64,000 nt of DNA from Cyathus striatus (lineage: Eukaryota; Basidiomycota; Agaricomycetes; Agaricales; Nidulariaceae): contig JAOVFP010000006.1 in NCBI GenBank assembly GCA_025738555.1, forward strand, positions 1,984,001-2,048,000. Reading direction: 5' to 3'. The translations under genes and the position numbers were made by a program. This document shows positions 56,910-64,000 of the stretch, one piece after another (the first letter of the stretch is position 1; every line of letters begins with the position of its first letter). Under the pieces are notes generated by a model, which was not told the DNA's origin, did no database searches, and saw only the letters and a list, made by a program, of their open reading frames with translations.

Positions 56910-58493
56910 ATGCCTCAGGATATTCGTAATCATTTGCATTTGAACCAGCAACAGCAGCGTGAAGTTCAACAACGTTTTCCTCGTGCAGGGTGGTGGTTTG
57001 GGATGCTTCCCACTCATCCTGAGTTTGACCCCGCTCCTCCTTTATATGCTCAGCCTCAGCCTCAGACTGCTATGCGTGGTGGCTTACCTCAAGCCCAGGT
57101 TCATGATCCTGCAGTAGGGGCCCGGGTGCTGCATTATCATCCCCCCTACCAACAACCTCCTGCCTTGGTACCTGGAGAGCAGCATTATCGAAACATCCTG
57201 CCTGATCAACCACCAAGATATCAGGATATTGTTCCAAACCCACCTCCCTTGCCACGTGGACCACCTGCACGACAGCTGAGAGAAGACAGAGGTGAGTCTA
57301 ATGCACTTCTGACATTTACTCTGAACGAGTTTCTAACATATTTTACAGTCATTGATGTGTCACATATCAATGTCTCTATTCCTCGTGCTACAGAAGACCC
57401 TGATGCTGTTGTAGCACGATCCACTCTGCGCCTAGAGACAGATCTTCCATTCGAGGATTTCTTTGACAGAATTTGTGCACAGATGGACCTCCATCCAGAC
57501 GATGCACTGATTGGTTACAAATTCAAAGGAGACCATGTTTCTGATGTGCCTCATAGGCTCTCGACTGCAGAAGAATATCAAGCCATGATAGATATTGCAA
57601 TTGGTAAGATTCGTCGTGCCTGGCGCCGTGAAGTTGTTCTAGACATACATAACCTTGTAAGTCGTTGTTGTTCCTGTTTTAAAATGATTTCTTATAATGT
57701 TTGTGTATAAAAACCTCACAGCAGGAAAATAGAAACAGGAGGCGAACCAACACGCAACCAGCCAAGCGCAAGGCTGATGAGACTGACCCCGAGTCAGATA
57801 CCACCTTATCATTTGCAAGTCAACTCCGGGAACTTAAAGAGCGGCTTGCATGCCAGTTGCACCATGGAAGATTTTGTTATGTTAACCCAGTCACAAACGA
57901 TCATATCCACCTTGATATATATGTTCTATCACTGTGGGCAAAGAAAATAGTAAGATTTCGACTATTTTTGTCAATTACACTGGCTTATGACAATATAGCT
58001 ACTGGGTGAAGCATCGTTCTGCAATCCACCTGCTGTGAAAGACTTCGACCATCTTCCCAGGAAGCGACAACGGGTTTCATCATCCACATCTTCCAACACT
58101 AGTCAAATACATATTCACCTTGGGGACTCAATTCTTACGGCTCAATGTGGTCAAACTCGATCCAATCAACCCATTGACCTTACTGGTAACAGTGACTCTG
58201 AAGAGGATAACACCACTGTTTTTCCTCTCATGAGTGATGTTCTGCGCGACCTTCATGAAGACTTTCCAGAGCATAACTTCCCGCAATATGAGGCTTCCTT
58301 ATTGAAACATGGGTTTAAATATGTTGATGATGATATTCAGCATATTCATTACCGTTACCTCACTGACATTATCAAGATGGAGGTGCGTGCTGTTAACATT
58401 TTTTTATCACAAGCCTACATCTTAATTCGACGTGCAAAGAAGGGTAAAGGTAAAGCTATCTCTAAAGAAGAGGATAAGGAGAATGAAATCTAG
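56910..58493 (+). CDS. Transposon-linked protein with PB1-like and SAM-like regions
   Basis: Four exons (56910-57291, 57349-57656, 57722-57949, 57999-58493) with consistent phase give 470 residues. A Pro/Gln-rich N-terminus is followed by a PB1-like stretch (STLRLETDLPFEDFFDRICA.., IGYKFKGDHVSDVPHRLSTA), a basic nuclear-targeting-like segment (RRRTNTQPAKRKADE), CQLHHGRFCYVNPVTNDHIH with LDIYVLSLWAKKI, and FDHLPRKRQRVSSS. A C-terminal helical SAM-like region (VLRDLHEDFPEHNFPQYEAS.., MEVRAVNIFLSQAYILI) closes the protein. The third intron acceptor is a tandem CAGCAG (NAGNAG). It faces the mariner-type transposase tail to tail. No established function; domain labels are by eye. Confidence 0.75.
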
Positions 58494-58602
58494 TAATTGT
58501 CACTACCAATTACAGTCTTTAGTGTACCACAAATCACTGCCATTTCGACGCAGTAGAATCTTTGTATACGATAATAAAACCTCTGTTCATAAACCTAATA
58601 GT

Positions 58603-59782
58603 CTACATCAAGTAACCACACTCCCGGTACCACCCAACTGCCTTCTCCGATGTCATGGATCCAAAAACAGCCTGCCATAGCATACCAAAGGGATCACAGT
58701 CAGCAGCCCCCTGCAGCTCTGCGCGTGTGTAATCACGGTTCCTCCGTATCCATGACTTCATTGCAGAGAATCCTTGCTCGATAGGATCATAGTCTGGAGA
58801 ATATGGTGGTAGATATTCAAGACGCATGCCACTGTCCATACCCATGAGCTCGTGCCCCAACATATAACATCTCATGCTCACCGATCTTCAATCATTGGTC
58901 GCAAGAGAGGGGACTTGTGAATGCTGGCGTTGTCCATAATGATAACCGAATTTCGACCAGGGAACTGGTTCATGTTGTCGAGCAGTCCATCAATAAAACC
59001 ATTGAAACGGTCTGCAGTCCATGAGTGGGGAATGATGTCGAGATGAAGAATCCCATCAAGTGAAAGAGCGGGGAGAATAGAGTAGCTATCCAGTGGTTAG
59101 TACAACATGTAGTGATCATATGAAAGCACACACCGTTTCCCTCGCACAAAAAAATCCCTCCGCCATGCACGCCAGCCAACTGGTGCCCATGCCCATTCCC
59201 TCTTTGTTGTTGTTCTGTTGACTCCAGCTTCGTCAACGAATACAAGCTGGTCAGGTCAATAGTGCTCTGCTATGTGGATCTGAAATGCAGCGCGGCGTTC
59301 TTCATTACGTTCCAAAGCGGGTGCAGATACCTGAATGAACGACACGTAAATGATAAAAAGAGTGCTTTTGTTCAAACATACCTTTTTGCGTGTAAATCCG
59401 CGCAATTTGAGAGCATGTAAAATGGCCACCCTCGAAACGAACACACCTCGTGCTTCTTGTAGCTCCTCTTGCATCTCTTCGAGATAAATATCAGGAGTCC
59501 TTTGGATACAGGACTCAAGGAACTGTAATCCAATCAGCTAGCAGAATAAACAAGGGGATATAAACTCACAGCGACATCTAAAGCATCAAGACTACGAGGT
59601 CGTCCAACAATCACTGCCTTCCGTTGTACAGTACCAGTTTCACGGTACATGCGTCGAAGGCGATAGACGGTGCTGAGGCCCACTTCGTTGGGCCTTGCCA
59701 CAAGTCGAGGTGCAAGATATTTGCACTGTGTAACGAGAGTCTCCTTGACAGCTTTCGGAATGTGACGGCAGTTTCCTACCAT
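58603..59782 (-). pseudogene. Tc1/mariner-type DDE transposase with in-frame stop
   Basis: Starts MVGNCRHIPKAVKETLV. A helix-turn-helix region follows (VARPNEVGLSTVYRLRRMYR, GRPRSLDALDV; then PDIYLEEMQEELQEARGVFV and ILHALKLRGFTRKKV). The catalytic core has LVFVDEAGVNRTTTKREWAW, NSVIIMDNASIHKSP and LEYLPPYSPDYDPIEQGFSA, giving the three acidic residues D, D, E. Introns fit at DVA|FLES, TRKK|VSAP, RGKR|YSILP and IEDR|GMRLEYL. TGA interrupts EHY|PDQLVFV (about 59255-59257), so the copy is inactive as written, unless a one-base error explains it. The stretch 59783-60053 holds no further gene. Confidence 0.88.
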
Positions 59783-60053
59783 GATGATTGAGGGAGAACG
59801 AGAGGAAATAGAGAGCGCGCATGAGCTGTCCGAGGTTACGTGTGGGTGCGGGAATGTGGTTTGGTGGGGTGGACAAAGTAAGCTAGTAGTTGGGGTGCTG
59901 GTTTCCGTTTGTATGCGCCGAGCTCCAAAACCAAACAAACTACGAAGTTTTTTTTGAAGCTGGATTCTCTATCGTTTCGTAACTAGCTGTACAACTTCCA
60001 AAAATATAACTGAACGTGTAAAGCTATAAGTTCCTATTAATTATTACTAAGGT

Positions 60054-60618
60054 CTAGTAACCCATTCTAACATTTTGCTGCTGCGTGTTATACTCGATTA
60101 CATGGAAATTATGAGTCACTCCACCTTCCACAGGTTCCATATGAAGGCTACCTGGCCTGCGGGTATGCTGAATATAGCGTATTGTCACACCATTAATAGG
60201 GTATGGCTGAGGAGGTAAATACGCGGGAGCCCAGTATAGAATCAGATGGTAGCTGACGGAAGTAACAAAGCATTGGAGTATTGGAATGCCATCAAACACA
60301 TCCACAGCGATCCCCATGGGAGGAACCAAGAAACCAGGTACTCGATACAGGAAATGTCCTTCTGGGATCATTTGAAGTTGGCCATCGACGCCCATGTAGT
60401 GATGATAACCATTCCCAAGTGGTACCCGTATGAGGGTGATCGCGAGAGAACGCCCTAAACATATGTGCACAATTTCGCGCCTGAACCTGAACTGGTCTGG
60501 ACAAGCCCCGTAGTCGAGACTGGACTTGACCTACAGTCAGATAGCTCGTCGATCCAATGAACATACTATAAAAAGTTAAGCGAGAGTAATTGTGTTCGAG
60601 ATCAATTAATACTTGCAT
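60054..60618 (-). CDS. Hypothetical protein, low support
   Basis: The minus frame 60054-60470 encodes a 138-residue Pro/Tyr-rich sequence (LIRVPLGNGYHHYMGVDGQL, HFLYRVPGFLVPPMGIAVDV, LYWAPAYLPPQPYPINGV). An overlapping frame upstream to 60618 (STSYLTVGQVQSRLRGLSRP) could be an earlier exon. No family recognised. It may be cargo of, or host sequence beside, the transposon. Confidence 0.3.
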
Positions 60619-60832
60619 GAATCGAACAAATGTTCCCGATCGGAACCAGTTACGGAGGCCAGTAGGCCAAGAACCACGAAACTGCTAAGACAATCAAATC
60701 ATTAGATACCGCATTATCATAGGTAGAAGCTAATTAGAAATCAACAGTAAATAGTACGCACATAAAAGTTCTCGAAATGAGAAGGTAAGCTCTGGTATCA
60801 AGATGGCCTAGGTTGTATCTGTGCATGTGTGC

Positions 60833-61099
60833 ATATACACGTGGCTGGATTAAATGAGGAACATTATGTAATCGATACGCTCACGGTGAATGCAACTTGT
60901 TCCGTGATTTTTGCCGTACCTCTCAATGTTTCAACTGATTCTAATTACATCAGTATGATATGTACATTTATATATCCTACCCTGAGCAATTTTTATTGAA
61001 AAAAATCTGCAACAACTTCCTAAACGGTCAACTTTTTGTGAGCGAAGTGAGGCGCGAGGATTATGTAATGTTCCTTACTTAATCCAGCCGCGTGTATAT
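60833..61099. mobile_element. MITE with ~40-bp inverted repeats, likely TA target site
   Basis: Ends are inverted copies of CACGYGGCTGGATTAARTRA followed by GGAACATTAYRTAATC, flanked by TA on both sides, consistent with a Tc1/mariner-type non-autonomous element of about 260 bp. The interior is AT-rich with no coding capacity. The stretch 60619-60832 holds no gene. Confidence 0.85.
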
Positions 61100-61108
61100 C
61101 CATGTATT

Positions 61109-61285
61109 AGTCCGGAAGCCCCGTCTAAAAACGAGATCACGCTGGCGTCACATGACTGGCGTGGGGTTATTTCATCAATACTGTAGACGGTCCTAGTCCG
61201 GTAGGCCGAACCGCCTAAGACGAGATCACGCTGGCGTCACATGACTGGCGTGGGGGTATCTCGTCGATAGACGGTCCGGTAAAAC
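61109..61285. mobile_element. Palindromic MITE-like element (TCCGG/GGTAAAA ends)
   Basis: Contains two tandem copies of CGAGATCACGCTGGCGTCAC followed by ATGACTGGCGTGGGG, and ends ACGGTCCGGTAAAAC. It shares end and internal motifs with the element at 61678-61791. Confidence 0.7.
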
Positions 61286-61677
61286 TCGTTTGCATTTTAG
61301 TATATCGTTTCTTACGACTGTCCCACCTTGGTCCCCCGCTGTGGTACCTCGCTGGGACATCAGAACCATATAGGTACTCATAATATAGTTCTATTCAAAG
61401 TCAAAAGTTGAAATATCATGAAATTACCGAGAAATATGTGAGGCAATAACGTAACAACCCACTATAGCAGTATTGTACATTGATTGTACAGGTCTCAGTT
61501 CAGAACTCATACACTGCTTCTTTCTTCGCTGTTATACCTAACAATCTCTCTGAAATATATACCAGAGCTAATAAATGTATATATGTTGAAAAACAATAGG
61601 GTATATTGTACACGAGGGAGGGAGGAACATTTGCGGAAGGCAAAGTGTAAGGAACGCTACACCAAAACCTTAACGAG

Positions 61678-61791
61678 TTTTACCGGTCTGCCTATCAACG
61701 AGATAGGCCACGCGCCCTCACATGACAAAAAGCGTGATCTCGTTCCCAGGATAGGCAGACCGGCCCTCCGGTCTAAGACGGTCCGGTAAAA
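61678..61791. mobile_element. 114-bp MITE with TTTTACCGG inverted ends
   Basis: Begins TTTTACCGGTCTGCCTATC and ends with ACGGTCCGGTAAAA. The inner part holds GCGTGATCTCGT, shared (inverted) with 61109-61285. No coding capacity. The remaining sequence to 62342 shows no gene. Confidence 0.75.
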
Positions 61792-62567
61792 TTGGTCAAG
61801 CTTGAAACAGGCGTCCCTTACGCGCGCGCGATGCGCCCACTTCCCTCCCTCGCTCACACAATACACATGCTCCTCCCCTTGTCCCCTCCGTTCTCTACGC
61901 AAGTTGACTTACCCAAACTTCGAATAATATCATAAAATGTCTAATTACACCAAGAAACGACAAAGCACTTCAACTGACGTAACGACATCAGCACAAGCAC
62001 AGAAATGACAACTTTCAACCTAGATTCTAGCAGACCAGAGGGGTTAACAGTAGCCTTGAAAGGGCTCTATTAGTTGACGAAATGTGTTTGGAAAGCCCAG
62101 GTATGTTCAGTAGTTGAATATTGAGTCAGGTAGAAGCTGATAGCTTTGCGCTGCTTCTAGCGATGTTGAATTACATATTGAGCAAACTGGGACCAAATCT
62201 CGAACCGCTAGGAAATCTTTGAAGTTTGACTACCAAGGAGATTTTAGAATTATTAAAGACAGTGTTTGGGTGATGTATATAAGTCTTTTATCATGGATTG
62301 TACAAGATAATAAATGATCTCTGCTATTCTTAATCTCCTTTTAGGCCCCTTCCGACTTTTGTCTCGGTTCAATAGCGTGTCAGACTGATCCGGTGGCTTT
62401 CCGCTTGTACTCGTTGAAGACTACTTGTTAAACCCGTGATAAGACAGTTCTGGAGAAAGACAACATACTGAAGTCTGCGCCGAAATCGTGGAAAGGCTGT
62501 ATAACTGCATCGTATATACAAGTCCTCTCGAAACTACCGAAGAAACACAACAATCTACTTGTTCGAC

Positions 62568-63590
62568 ATGAAGATCACCAGCATCTTCCCACTCATTGCA
62601 ATATTACAATCAGCATCCGCACACTGTACGCCCCCACCATCACCCTCAACTTTCTACATACTACTTACCCCATACCAGACATCTGGACGACACTAGTAGC
62701 AGGAAGCACCTCCTCGACTGCCGCCGTCCACCAACCAGTAAACAACACCCCCGTAGCCTCAGTCTCATCCAACGATATCCGATGCAATGTACACCCAAGT
62801 GCCGCATCGCAGCCTGTGTCTGTATCAGCTGGAAGCACGATTGGATTCAAGCTTGATAATACAGTTTACCATTCTGGTCCAGCGGCGATTTAACTGGGTA
62901 AGGCGCCAGGAAGTGTTGCGAGTTGGGATGGGAGCGGTGCCAGTTGGTTCAAGGTAGGTAAATGAGTGAGTTGAAGATGAGTGAGTTGGTTGAGCATGAC
63001 ATTAGATCGCAGAATGGGGCGCTACGTTCAACCCGTTCAAGTTCACCGATGAGGGCGCGAGTCAATTGACGACGACCATCCCAGCCAGCACTCCCCCGGG
63101 TGAAGTACGCGATTTCACCAACCCAACGAACGAATTAGCTAACGTATAATAGTACCTAGTCCGCATCGAACAAATAGGCCTCCACGTTGCCGGTGCACCA
63201 CAATGGTACATCTCTTGTGCCCAAATCAGCATAACCGGCAGCGGCTCCGGAAACCCAGCGAAAGTGTCTATTCCTGGATACGTCTCTCCCTCAGGTAGTC
63301 TTTATATCACTGTTAGGGTAGTTTAGATTACTAACAGTCTATCAAGATCCTGGACTTACGGTGAACATTTACTATCCCATTCCCACTTCGTATAAGGTAA
63401 GTAGGAACGGGAGCGAAGGATAAATATAGTGGTAACATGCTGATCTTTGTCGATGATAGGTACCAGGCCCCGCTGTGTGGAGAGGGTGAGTTGCACTTGC
63501 CGGCTGTCAACGGGCGTCGTAGTGTGTGAAGTGTCTGATCACCACATGTATGGTGCTGTATGTTGGAAATAAGGTCCATTTACATGTTGA
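62568..63590 (+). pseudogene. AA9 LPMO pseudogene, copy b
   Basis: Same exon structure as copy a (MKITSIFPLIAILQSASA leader, first mature His, IWTTLVAGSTSSTAAVHQPV, FKLDNTVYHSGPAAI). It keeps the G lost in copy a but has the same TAA (62891-62893) at the Tyr codon of YLGK, and a second stop near the end (GGAAATAAGG, about 63568). The stop shared with copy a shows the gene was already dead when the segment was duplicated, unless the copies later exchanged sequence. Confidence 0.85.
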
Positions 63591-63947
63591 ATGCGACCTT
63601 TGGAATCTAAGGCTCGTGAGTCACGATAGATACCCTGAGCAAACGGATGAACCCACGAAGGGCGCAAGCTCCCGGTATACGCAGCCCGAAGCCAGTTGTT
63701 GAATATGGGCGCAACTAGTGTGAGGTAACAACTATTCGAGAACATTGTTTTAGGGGTACATCTCGGGCTTAAGGCAAATCCGATATGCAGTGGCATAACA
63801 GCGGCCAGAGTCATAATACGAATTATGTACACGTACGGTAGCTTAAGCAGTCCGATGTGAAGCGATAGAGATAATATATGAATCCTCAGCACTAATTATA
63901 ATGTGATTAAAGGGATCTGAAGCAGACAAAGGAATTTACGAACCAGC

Positions 63948-64000
63948 TACATCTCGAATTTGACCTTTTTCTCCACTTCCACTTCCTTATCTTCCTTAAT
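63948..64000 (-). CDS. Partial second copy of the small membrane-protein gene
   Basis: The stop at 63948-63950 and codons for the KFEM end and Glu/Val/Lys tail match the gene at 54480. The hexanucleotide run is shorter here. The rest lies outside the window. Confidence 0.6.

Larger units (their letters stand above)
62343..64000 (+). repeat. Segmental duplicate, copy b (runs off the window)
   Basis: Direct partner of 52920-54540: similar from CTTCCGAYTTYTGTCTCGRT through the AA9 pseudogene and its 3' flank to the start of the membrane-protein gene at the edge. Confidence 0.9.

Overview
The window comes from a filamentous basidiomycete, most likely an Agaricomycete. Almost every recognisable gene is cut by short introns of about 40-60 nt with GT..AG borders. 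The gene set fits: a class I hydrophobin, AA9 lytic polysaccharide monooxygenases (LPMOs), a fungal GH78-type six-hairpin glycosidase, expanded lineage-specific kinase and F-box-like families, a Cla4-type PAK kinase, CNOT11, Hikeshi/Opi10 and a mitochondrial uS19. There is no rRNA, no CRISPR and no convincing tRNA gene.

Layout: 0.5-4.8 kb holds a decayed GH78-like gene followed by a nearly complete AA9 LPMO. 4.8-8.9 kb is an old direct duplication that starts in the last LPMO exon. 9.2-14.7 kb is a gene-dense conserved stretch: a single-pass membrane protein, mitochondrial uS19, Hikeshi and two F-box-like paralogues. 15-21.5 kb is a tandem duplication carrying two CK1-like kinase copies, with a relic beside it. 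22.5-30.9 kb is the conserved core: a third F-box-like gene, CLA4/PAK, CNOT11 and an O-methyltransferase. 32-40 kb is accessory: a third CK1-like copy, a proline-rich protein with 18-residue repeats, and scattered fragments of a trehalose-6-phosphate-synthase-like gene. At 40.4 kb there is an intact SRPK-like kinase. 42.3-44.7 kb is an inverted, broken copy of the GH78/AA9 block. 45.5-48.7 kb holds two RBR E3 ligase genes. At 50.4 kb there is an intact hydrophobin with a TATA box. 52-54.5 kb and 62.3-64 kb are two copies of a segment with a dead AA9 gene. Between them lie a mariner-type transposon region (56.9-59.8 kb) and several MITE-like inverted-repeat elements.

Duplication and decay dominate the accessory parts. 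AA9 is present five times (one near-intact, four broken), the CK1-like kinase four times, the F-box-like family three times. Many genes, including genes expected to be single-copy and conserved (Hikeshi, CNOT11), are interrupted by one-base indels, mostly missing bases in short homopolymers. Some of the apparent pseudogenes may therefore be assembly errors. I flag this wherever it matters. I saw no clear new multi-gene system. The best candidates for new biology are the CK1-like family with an unrecognised C-terminal region, the transposon-linked PB1-like gene, and the repeat protein at 34.5-36.1 kb.
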